Below, piece by piece: positions 1 to 6,408 of a DNA stretch of 6,493 nucleotides (the stretch's first letter is position 1; every line of letters starts with the position of its first letter). Origin of the DNA: RGIG5952 sp045603485 (GTDB lineage: Bacteria > Verrucomicrobiota > Kiritimatiellia > RFP12 > JAAYLN01); assembly GCA_045603485.1 (NCBI GenBank), contig JAZUMF010000122.1, positions 1 to 6,493 of the forward strand. Direction: 5' to 3'. A model generated the notes under the pieces. It did not search any database and was not told where the DNA came from. It was given only the letters and a program-made list of their open reading frames with translations. Both the position numbers and the translations under genes were made by a program.

Positions 1-1629
1 TCTTATCTTGCAGAGCCGCTGACAGTGCGCGGGACTGCGACGAATGCAGAAGGGCTTTCCGCATCCGCCAACTGCACGACAAACTTCACGGTCGTGAAGG
101 TGGATGTGACTATTGGTGGCGTAGGCGAGGAAAAGGAAGAGTCAGAAGGCGCGTTTATCCAGTATGTCGCGGATGCGGCGAACGGAGATATCAGTGTAGA
201 TGGAACGAATAAGTTTGTGTCCGTTAGGTTCACTTGTGAGCCGCATAATCTTCCAGATAATGAGCAGGTGAATATATCTTGTACAGGACCAGGTGAGCTA
301 TACGAGAAGTTGCCTAGTGGTGAACTTGTGAGAGTAGTTTCAAAGAATTATTCGGCAAATGAGATTTCGAGGTTCGAGTTTGCGCTTCATGGACATGAGG
401 CATCAGAATCTTGTAAAGATGGACTAATCAAGATAGAACATCCGACGAGCGGGGCCGTGGATGTTGCGAAGTATACGAATGTAAGGATTGACATCATTGC
501 CAGTTGCGACAAGTTGCCTGCTTCTGGAAGTTTCGGCAGAAATCCAGAAGTATTCAAGGGGGCTAGTTTGGACTTTGGAACCCCAGATGCGGTTCCACCC
601 AATTGGTGGTTGCCGGGGACGAAGGAAAATCCCAGTTCTCAGTCTCTCAATGTATTTTTCAAATACATTAAGAATGATAACGACGAGCCTGGGGACTTCA
701 TAGTTAAATTTGATGCGGACATAATGCCTGTGGATATATTGGATATCTGTAATATAGAATGGAGTCAGACGGACGGCCCGGCTATAGCATCGCTTACGAA
801 CATTAATAAGGGTCACGCAGAATTGAAGAATCCTTCACCGATCGGAGACAAGCTTACTTCTGTGTACAAATATCGTATAACTGTGTCAATCGGCGGTTTT
901 GAATTGAAAAGCGAGGCGTGGGTTATGCTACCTCGCGCCGGCGGCGAAATTTCGGAATGGCTTGTGAATGAGGTTCCAGTGGCAATAGGTAGGGCTAATC
1001 AGTGGAATCTTGATGTAAGGAGGGCATGTTTGTCTGACGGCATGGATCCAAGAGAAGTGGATGAATTCGTGAAGGGGGATGCTTGGAAGTATATAGCATC
1101 AGATGAATTTGATTATCAAGGTGTTGCTTGCGATGCGACCTCGAGATACTCTTATACGGATAACGATCTTCCAATTGCAGAGCGAAATAATAATGATTTC
1201 GATGAGCCTTCTTATGCGACACTAAAAGGGATTGTTGTTCATCGTGCGAAGATCAACAATCTTCTCTATTGTGTGTGTGGGCGGGTTTTGGGATATTCGA
1301 CCTGGGAATTGAAGATGGGAGCATATTTTAATGCTGTAATGCGGAGGCAATGGGACAACCCTCAATCTCAGGCTGCGATAGCTTTAGGTGGCGAGTTGTA
1401 TGACAAATGCAAAGCTGGTATCTCACTCGTTCCCCTAATTACAACAAATGCGGCGAAGCGATTGCAGACAACAGATTCTCCAAAAGGTCTTAATGATGTT
1501 AATCTTTGGCCAAATGGCAAGCCTTCTCCTTCGGGATTCTGGTTTCCAACTATGTCTACAAACTACAATACATTAAAGGAAGGTGACCAGTCACGACACG
1601 ATCGTGGGTCAAAACGGGGCACTCGGTAG
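1..1629 (+). CDS. Modular surface/secreted protein, 3' part only: beta-sandwich and PKD-like modules plus unassigned C-terminal domain
   Basis: The reading frame is open from base 1 to the TAG at 1627-1629 (542 codons visible), so the gene starts upstream; the GTG at 25 has no ribosome site and is only an internal codon. Residue numbers count from base 1. Residues about 1-160 are rich in beta-strand patterns and small or polar residues, as in Ig-like modules (for example SASANCTTNFTVVKVDVTI). Residues about 220-312 look PKD-like, with the strand motif WSQTDGP at 254-260 and an ending like KYRITVSIGGFEL. From about 316 the character changes to a mixed helical domain with many aromatic residues and several cysteines, including YCVCGRVLGYSTWEL (423-437) and FNAVMRRQWDNPQSQ (443-457). 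It ends in a short charged basic tail. I do not recognise this domain. GC falls from about 57% (1-180) to about 39% (1081-1260). The likely location is cell surface or exported, judged from fold only because the N-terminus is missing. The next gene follows after 14 bases, so they are probably co-transcribed. Confidence 0.85.
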   Translation, partial: SYLAEPLTVRGTATNAEGLSASANCTTNFTVVKVDVTIGGVGEEKEESEGAFIQYVADAANGDISVDGTNKFVSVRFTCEPHNLPDNEQVNISCTGPGELYEKLPSGELVRVVSKNYSANEISRFEFALHGHEASESCKDGLIKIEHPTSGAVDVAKYTNVRIDIIASCDKLPASGSFGRNPEVFKGASLDFGTPDAVPPNWWLPGTKENPSSQSLNVFFKYIKNDNDEPGDFIVKFDADIMPVDILDICNIEWSQTDGPAIASLTNINKGHAELKNPSPIGDKLTSVYKYRITVSIGGFELKSEAWVMLPRAGGEISEWLVNEVPVAIGRANQWNLDVRRACLSDGMDPREVDEFVKGDAWKYIASDEFDYQGVACDATSRYSYTDNDLPIAERNNNDFDEPSYATLKGIVVHRAKINNLLYCVCGRVLGYSTWELKMGAYFNAVMRRQWDNPQSQAAIALGGELYDKCKAGISLVPLITTNAAKRLQTTDSPKGLNDVNLWPNGKPSPSGFWFPTMSTNYNTLKEGDQSRHDRGSKRGTR

Positions 1630-1643
1630 AAAGGAATATTGTC

Positions 1644-2633
1644 ATGTATAAATTTTTGGTTGGAATCATTGGATTGTTGATGCAGACTACTGTAAATGCG
1701 GATGCTTCTCGGTTTGTGGAAGTAATGGACAAGTGTGATTCATTGTGGCGTGAAAAAAAATATGACCAGCTCTATAAGTATGTTGGGGAGGTGGCAGGAG
1801 CGAATCCGAAATATGTGCCCGCGCGACTTCTTTTTGCGTGGCGAGAAGAACAATTTGGTTGTCAATACGAGGCCGAGGCAAAGGCACTTAGGGGTCTTAC
1901 GAATCAATTGTGCGGGATTTTCTGCGAAGTAAACCCGGAATTGTTTTTTAGACTTGGAATGATGGCTGATGACGCAGAACGTATGGGTAGATTGTGCACA
2001 GAGGAGGGGAAAGATGAAAAATATCGGAGAAGCAACTATGATCCGCGGAAAAAAAGAACAAAAGCACCATATCTGCAGAGATGTTATAGAGATATACCAT
2101 TCCTTGTTCCGGATGTCTCGCTTGAATGCACGGGAATTTCACGAAATTTAGGAATTCATAGGCGTAGAGGTTATAGGAACAAGATCTTAAATAAGGACGA
2201 TTTAGGCAAGATGATATTTGACGACAAAATTTCCTACATAAGGAAGAAGTCTATTATGGATGATTATGTGTTAGGAATTGCTGGGGAAGAAGGTGTATGT
2301 GGAGTGATTTCGATGTTTGGCAACGAAGCCATTCAATTAAACGGCTACTATGCACTTTCGCTGCTCAGGGAGAAGGGGAGTGAGGCGAAACGGCTCATAA
2401 AGGAATATGTAGAACGCGAGGATTCGTCGATTGGCGCGGACGAGGCCAAGCGCATGGCGGTATGGGCGCTCTTGCAGTTCGCCCACGACGACCCCGAGGT
2501 TGCGTCCTATCTTAAGCAATTGCCAAGTAAGATAGATAAAAGCAATTGGAAAACGCTAGCGTATCTAAAAGATGCAATTAGTCATTTGGAGCAAGGGTGT
2601 AATCGTCATTTTTTAAAACGCGGTGTGAAGTAG
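1644..2633 (+). CDS. Secreted protein with HEAT-like repeats, function unknown
   Basis: The protein has 329 residues. The start is supported by AAGGA at 1631-1635, eight bases before the ATG, and by an N-terminal signal peptide (short charged start, hydrophobic core LVGIIGLLM, likely cleavage after VNA at residue 19), so it should be exported to the periplasm or beyond. Residues about 20-100 are helical and could be a TPR-like unit (KKYDQLYKYVGEVAGANPKYVPARLLF). Residues about 125-185 are strongly basic. Residues about 220-297 form paired helices of HEAT/armadillo character (LNGYYALSLLREKGSEAKRL, then AKRMAVWALLQFAHDDPEVA), a fold normally used for protein binding. No enzymatic motif is visible. 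It has about nine cysteines, unusual for a helical scaffold and compatible with disulfides in an exported protein. A GC-rich island covers 2431-2510 (see findings). It lies 14 bases after the modular surface protein gene, so a role linked to that protein is plausible but not shown. Confidence 0.85.
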   Translation: MYKFLVGIIGLLMQTTVNADASRFVEVMDKCDSLWREKKYDQLYKYVGEVAGANPKYVPARLLFAWREEQFGCQYEAEAKALRGLTNQLCGIFCEVNPELFFRLGMMADDAERMGRLCTEEGKDEKYRRSNYDPRKKRTKAPYLQRCYRDIPFLVPDVSLECTGISRNLGIHRRRGYRNKILNKDDLGKMIFDDKISYIRKKSIMDDYVLGIAGEEGVCGVISMFGNEAIQLNGYYALSLLREKGSEAKRLIKEYVEREDSSIGADEAKRMAVWALLQFAHDDPEVASYLKQLPSKIDKSNWKTLAYLKDAISHLEQGCNRHFLKRGVK

Positions 2634-2642
2634 TGTATTGAT

Positions 2643-2669
2643 TTGTTAGTGTTATGAGAATGTTATTAT
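2643..2669 (+). promoter_or_regulatory. Weak sigma70-like promoter candidate in the 2634-2808 spacer
   Basis: TTGTTA (2643-2648) and TATTAT (2664-2669) are separated by 15 bases, with 4/6 and 5/6 matches to the sigma70 consensus. The spacer is shorter than optimal. If used, it would give a leader of about 130 bases before the gene starting at 2809. No clear terminator stem precedes it, so read-through from the upstream gene is equally possible. In AT-rich DNA such pairs occur by chance. Confidence 0.15.
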
Positions 2670-2795
2670 TGGACGCTTACTTGAACATGACAGTAGATTA
2701 TTCTACGACTGAAGAAAAGTTGCTTGGTTTTTATACGACATTACGAGTTACTAGAATTGATCAGGGGTTTCCCGTAAGCTTTCCTATAAAATGAG

Positions 2796-2800
2796 AGGAG
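2796..2800 (+). promoter_or_regulatory. Ribosome binding site that fixes the start at 2809
   Basis: AGGAG at 2796-2800, extended by purines to AGAGGAG from 2794, sits eight bases before the ATG at 2809. This favours 2809 over the in-frame ATG at 2791, which lies upstream of the site and has no ribosome site of its own. The 2809 start also places the signal peptide exactly at the N-terminus. Confidence 0.75.
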
Positions 2801-2808
2801 TCTATACA

Positions 2809-3543
2809 ATGAAGCACAACAAAAGTGCAATAACGACTATTCTAGTTGGAGTAATTCTATGTTTGGGGTCTCTTTTGTCTGCTAATGATCATAAGAAAGT
2901 GGTCATTAACATGAACGAATTTAAGGTTTCTGAAAAGGAATTTAAAGCATATCTTGATTCGACGGGGCTTGGTGCGATGATGTCAAATGACAAGGGCGAA
3001 CTGATTGGAGGGTTATTCTGGAATGATGCCGCTTGGATAATGTGGCAGAAAAATATATTTCTTCCTACCAATGACTTTGATCGCGCGGAGTGGCGATGGT
3101 CTACAAATGTGGTTGCAGGAAATCTTCAGATGCAAGAGTGTGAGTCGAAGGCTCCGTTCTTTGATATATTCTTTGCTGGTGATGTAATTGCCAAGGGAGA
3201 GGTGAAACAGTATGAATCGTGTAGAAAACAAAAAGAAGCGTTCTTGAACAAGTATTCTGGGCCTGCCAATTCCAGCAGGTCTCCATTATTTAGTTTTTCA
3301 CTCGTACAACGCCTTGATGTGTCGTATCTGGGCGCAGAAACGAATATGCTGTACATAACGGAGCGCGGCAGTCTTGAGGATAGCGTGACTTATAAGAACA
3401 TCACTTTGAAAATCAGATACAAAGATGATAGTTTGTCAAAACACAGAAAGGCGATTGCCGAGGCGCTTATGACGGCAGGGGCCGTCACGAAGCCTAAAGC
3501 ATCAAAAGTGCCAGTTACGATTAAAACAGATGAGAATAATTGA
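2809..3543 (+). CDS. Small secreted protein of unknown function
   Basis: The protein has 244 residues from the ATG at 2809, chosen because of the strong AGGAG eight bases upstream. The N-terminus is a textbook signal peptide: MKHNKS, a hydrophobic core, and likely cleavage after LLSA at residue 25. The mature protein begins with KKVVINMNEFKVSEKEFKAY, which loosely recalls the first strand and helix of periplasmic SurA-type chaperones (a V-N-x-x-x-V-[ST]-x-x-E-F pattern), but nothing further supports that family. The central part is rich in tryptophan and phenylalanine (FWNDAAWIMWQKN, AEWRWS). A second half of alternating strands follows (FSLVQRLDVSYLGAETNMLY, ITLKIRYKDD). The last residues are a lysine- and threonine-rich tail that looks disordered. 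No catalytic motif, lipobox or membrane anchor is visible. It stands alone between two spacers of about 175 and 64 bases. I do not recognise the family. Confidence 0.85.
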   Translation: MKHNKSAITTILVGVILCLGSLLSANDHKKVVINMNEFKVSEKEFKAYLDSTGLGAMMSNDKGELIGGLFWNDAAWIMWQKNIFLPTNDFDRAEWRWSTNVVAGNLQMQECESKAPFFDIFFAGDVIAKGEVKQYESCRKQKEAFLNKYSGPANSSRSPLFSFSLVQRLDVSYLGAETNMLYITERGSLEDSVTYKNITLKIRYKDDSLSKHRKAIAEALMTAGAVTKPKASKVPVTIKTDENN

Positions 3544-3568
3544 AAATTAACAAGAGGACATCTAAAAA
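3540..3568 (+). promoter_or_regulatory. Sigma70-like promoter candidate for the esterase/GT-C cluster
   Basis: TTGAAA (3540-3545) and TAAAAA (3563-3568) are spaced by exactly 17 bases, with 5/6 and 4/6 consensus matches. The -35 box overlaps the stop codon of the preceding gene. The expected transcription start near 3575 leaves a leader of roughly 33 bases before the ATG at 3608. A 7-base inverted repeat, CTAAAAA (3562-3568) and TTTTTAG (3585-3591), surrounds the predicted start. This is pattern matching only. Confidence 0.35.
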
Positions 3569-3607
3569 TTATGGGGCAGAATCGTTTTTAGCGAAAGAGT
3601 GGGTGAC

Positions 3608-4876
3608 ATGATTAAAATATATACGGTGATATGGTTTTCCTCTGTAGTATTATTGCAAGTAATGGCGTTTGCAAAGTCAACTGGTGTTCGTCCCCTTGCT
3701 GTGGCTAATGATTTAAAGTCAGAGTTGGCGCGGTACACTCTTCGCGCTTACGAGAATCGTGAATCGACGAATATTGTTCAGGGCTTGTTATTCATTCCCA
3801 AACCGCGTGGAAATAAACCTCTTCCGATGGTTGTATATATACCTGGGAATGGTGAAATAGGAGATATCTCCCGGCATTTCAGACAGCGAGCCATTTTTGA
3901 GCGGATTACATCAGAAAATTTCCAAGAGAAATATCCATGTTTTCTTCTTGCTTTGACACCGCCATCTAGTGCTAAGACTATTCTTGGAGGGATGCCGGGC
4001 AGTCCCACTAGGCTCCAAAAGGCTCTAAGAGATTTTGTTTTTGATGTATGTATAATCCAAAAGCGTCCAAAAGTTGATATGAATCGTCTTTATGTAACAG
4101 GGTTTTCTTATGGTGGTGTAGGCGCATACGCTCTTGCCCAACATTTCCCAAAAGATTTTGCGGCAGTTTTACCCATTGCGGCATTGCCTCCGCTTCCAGA
4201 GTATTTCAATAAAAATAATCCAGGAAACTGGTGGCATTTTCATAACGAGGGAGATTATGCTAATCATAGTATTGATGTTCAAGATGTTGAAAAATATGCA
4301 AAACTTGTAAACGAAGCTGGAGGTGATTTCCGCATAGGGACTTTTCCTGCGTTGGGGCATGACGCATGGACCAAGACCTGGCGTGAGGATGTAGTATGGG
4401 ATTGGATGTTTTCAAAATCATTGAATGGTCAGGTAAAGCAATTGACAAAGAAAGGTAAAGGCGCAGACTTAATTCCACTTTCAATTTCATTTGCCAAATG
4501 TACATCGAGCGTGCCAGGAATTGACAGAAACCATGGGCCAGAGCGCGTTATTGATGGCCTTGATGCGACATGGTATGAGCCGCTTAAACCATTCACAAAA
4601 CATGATTGGTGGCAGGTCGATTTGATAAAACCAATACAAGGGCGTTTTATTGTCGTCTCAGGTGATGATAAGGGTAATAAACTTGTAAAAAGTGCATACG
4701 TTGAAACTTCTATTGACGGAATACACTGGCAGCGTGCTGGACATTTTTCAAAGAAAAATGGTGTATGCAGCTTTACATCGCATAGAAATATACGCTTTCT
4801 ACGTATTAAGTCAACCACTTCCAAGCCGCAAAGACTTTGTATTAGACGATTAAAAATTATTTTGGATGGGAAATGA
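3608..4876 (+). CDS. Secreted serine esterase/peptidase-like alpha/beta hydrolase with C-terminal F5/8 type C (discoidin) domain
   Basis: The protein has 422 residues from the ATG at 3608. That start has AAAGAG at 3594-3599, eight bases upstream; a GTG at 3599 is in frame but less well placed. A signal peptide (hydrophobic core IWFSSVVLLQVMA, likely cleavage after AFA at residue 22) indicates export. Residues about 45-275 form an alpha/beta hydrolase of the poly(3-hydroxybutyrate) depolymerase/feruloyl-esterase/prolyl-oligopeptidase type. The nucleophile elbow is GFSYGG at 165-170 (Ser167), the likely acid is Asp216 in HNEGDYANHS, and His251 sits in GHDAWTKTW, so the triad is complete. The usual oxyanion HG is replaced by PG (YIPGNGEIGD, 77-86). 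Residues about 288-418 match a discoidin module: ERVIDGLDATWYE, DWWQVDL at 333-339, and TSIDGIHWQRAGHF. Such modules bind carbohydrate or surfaces. A substrate cannot be named; an acetyl or feruloyl ester on a polysaccharide is a reasonable inference. The next gene overlaps by 4 bases. Confidence 0.88.
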   Translation: MIKIYTVIWFSSVVLLQVMAFAKSTGVRPLAVANDLKSELARYTLRAYENRESTNIVQGLLFIPKPRGNKPLPMVVYIPGNGEIGDISRHFRQRAIFERITSENFQEKYPCFLLALTPPSSAKTILGGMPGSPTRLQKALRDFVFDVCIIQKRPKVDMNRLYVTGFSYGGVGAYALAQHFPKDFAAVLPIAALPPLPEYFNKNNPGNWWHFHNEGDYANHSIDVQDVEKYAKLVNEAGGDFRIGTFPALGHDAWTKTWREDVVWDWMFSKSLNGQVKQLTKKGKGADLIPLSISFAKCTSSVPGIDRNHGPERVIDGLDATWYEPLKPFTKHDWWQVDLIKPIQGRFIVVSGDDKGNKLVKSAYVETSIDGIHWQRAGHFSKKNGVCSFTSHRNIRFLRIKSTTSKPQRLCIRRLKIILDGK

Positions 4877-6408
4877 TGGGAATTCGGATATCTAGTCTGT
4901 GCAAACGCATCGCTGTATTGATGATTTTCCTATACAGCCTTTGGCAAGGACTCGATGCTGTATTATCGTCTTTGAACTCTTCAGAGTCAATATCATATAT
5001 ATTAGATTGGCGGACAGCAGCAAAAAATGCCCCTAAAGGAGGACTTGCGCTTTTATGTGATGATATATCAAATATCAAACCTGTTGAGCGCTCTCGTCTT
5101 ATTGCAATGTCATGGGAGCGCGCTCCTTATCCAATTGCAGTTGTTGACGCTCAATGCGATATAGGGAAAATCGATGTTATTCTTTCTTCAAAATGGATTT
5201 CAAATTCAAAAGAGAAGTGGTTAAAAGATAATCAATTTATTAGTTCGACGGCAAGTGAATATGTAAACACGTGGATAAAGTCTTCTGCTATCAGTCGCTC
5301 TATTGAAGTTAGTCCAGCACAATTTTCACATATAAGGGAGGTTTGCATATTGATTATAGAGTTTTTGTTGATGCTTGTCATTTTTGCCAAAGTTTTGAAG
5401 ATTAATAATGTTAATAAATGGCAAATGTCTATATTAGGAATAGTGGCGGTGCTACTTGGTATTGTAGCGATATCTCACCCGCTCTTACCTCCTAATGGTC
5501 TTGGAATATATGGAGGAAAAGCGAAGTTACTGTATGAGTTCGGAGGAATTCCAAAGACATTTTTGGAATCGGTAGGAGGCGAAGTTCTTCAGACTTTGTA
5601 TCCGCCTGGCTTGACACTTCTTACATATATGCATTTTTTGCTATCAGGGGGATGTGGAGATCGTTTTGTGCAATTGCTAGTTGTTTTTGCTATGGTATTT
5701 ATCTGCCTAGTGATGGTGCAAAGAGTAAAGACTTTTTCTAGTGCAATGATTGTTATTCTGTTTTGTCTTTCGCCTATCACAGTTAGAATGTCATCAGGTT
5801 TTTATGCAGAACCTTTTGTAGCTCTGATGCTACTAGTGGGTTGGGTGAAAATCAGTGATGGAAGATTTTTTATAGGATGTTTTTTAATGGGTCTTGCGGG
5901 TTTCTTTCGTTTGGAAGCCGGTGTTGTTGCTGCATTATTCGCGATGGTAGCGAGAGCAGACAATCCAAATGTGCGTAATATGATTTTAGGTGGTTTATTG
6001 TCGCTTTTCCCCTTGCTCTTTTGGCTATTAATTGCAAGGTTGTGTGGCTATAGAAATGTGTCAGATTGGGATTTTTGCTCTTTACCGAAAATTGGAAATA
6101 TTGTATACGCGGCTTGGTGCGAAATAAGGACATTGGGATTGTATGCGCTTCCAATTATAGTGATACATTTCTTTTCTTGTTCTCGTAAAGCACTTATGTG
6201 TCGTGAAAATATCGTTGCAATTATACCAATGTTGATACTTTTAGTTTTAATTCCATTGGTTTGTGCATTCTATACTTCGCCTTACGCATCATGGATGATG
6301 GATAATACAATCCCACGTCTTTTATGGTATATTTCCATAATACCATTATATGAATTGCTTTGTTGTTCAAATTGTGGTAAAATGCTAATATGCAAATTAA
6401 AAGGCTAG
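4873..6408 (+). CDS. Polytopic membrane protein, GT-C-type glycosyltransferase-like
   Basis: The protein has 511 residues. The ATG at 4873 overlaps the previous stop in an ATGA arrangement; a second ATG directly follows at 4876, so either may be used, and a GGATGGGA stretch upstream may serve as ribosome site. This points to translational coupling. There are about 11-12 hydrophobic segments: one at about 12-30, then from about 157 to the C-terminus. Between the first two lies an extracytoplasmic-type loop of about 125 residues with a small alpha/beta look (GGLALLCDD, then ERSRLIAMSWERAPYP). GT-C-like landmarks are YGGKAKLLYEFGGIP (213-227), YPPG (243-246), FYAEP (310-314), FRLEAG (345-350) and DNTIPRLLWY (477-486). 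These resemble lipid-linked-sugar transferases of the GT39/PMT_2/ArnT kind. The acidic residue normally expected in the first large loop, just before the K-A-K-x-L-Y segment, is not evident (PPNGLGIYGG), so activity is uncertain. Probable role: adding sugar to an envelope glycan, lipid or protein. Confidence 0.8.
   Translation: MMGIRISSLCKRIAVLMIFLYSLWQGLDAVLSSLNSSESISYILDWRTAAKNAPKGGLALLCDDISNIKPVERSRLIAMSWERAPYPIAVVDAQCDIGKIDVILSSKWISNSKEKWLKDNQFISSTASEYVNTWIKSSAISRSIEVSPAQFSHIREVCILIIEFLLMLVIFAKVLKINNVNKWQMSILGIVAVLLGIVAISHPLLPPNGLGIYGGKAKLLYEFGGIPKTFLESVGGEVLQTLYPPGLTLLTYMHFLLSGGCGDRFVQLLVVFAMVFICLVMVQRVKTFSSAMIVILFCLSPITVRMSSGFYAEPFVALMLLVGWVKISDGRFFIGCFLMGLAGFFRLEAGVVAALFAMVARADNPNVRNMILGGLLSLFPLLFWLLIARLCGYRNVSDWDFCSLPKIGNIVYAAWCEIRTLGLYALPIIVIHFFSCSRKALMCRENIVAIIPMLILLVLIPLVCAFYTSPYASWMMDNTIPRLLWYISIIPLYELLCCSNCGKMLICKLKG

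Noticed and set aside
424..816. Long - strand open frame opposite the first gene.
   Set aside because: It is antisense to a well-supported coding frame, has no plausible ribosome site or protein-like domain, and is explained by codon usage of the + strand gene.
1583..1606. Small palindromes near the end of the first gene: GTGAC-CA-GTCAC (1583-1594) and CACGATCGTG (1597-1606).
   Set aside because: They lie inside coding sequence, lack a following T run and are too short to call a terminator or recombination site.
25..1629. GTG at 25 as the start of the first gene.
   Set aside because: The frame is open to base 1, there is no ribosome site before it and no signal peptide after it; the gene is truncated by the window.
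2791..2808. ATG at 2791 as start of the small secreted protein.
   Set aside because: The AGGAG at 2796-2800 lies downstream of it and is ideally spaced for the ATG at 2809, which also begins directly with the signal peptide.
3571..3591. Six-codon ORF starting at the ATG at 3571.
   Set aside because: It is very short, has no ribosome site, and is more simply part of the leader of the esterase gene.
4429..4824. Long - strand open frame opposite the discoidin domain.
   Set aside because: The + strand frame shows a recognisable discoidin pattern across this stretch; the reverse frame shows no family features.
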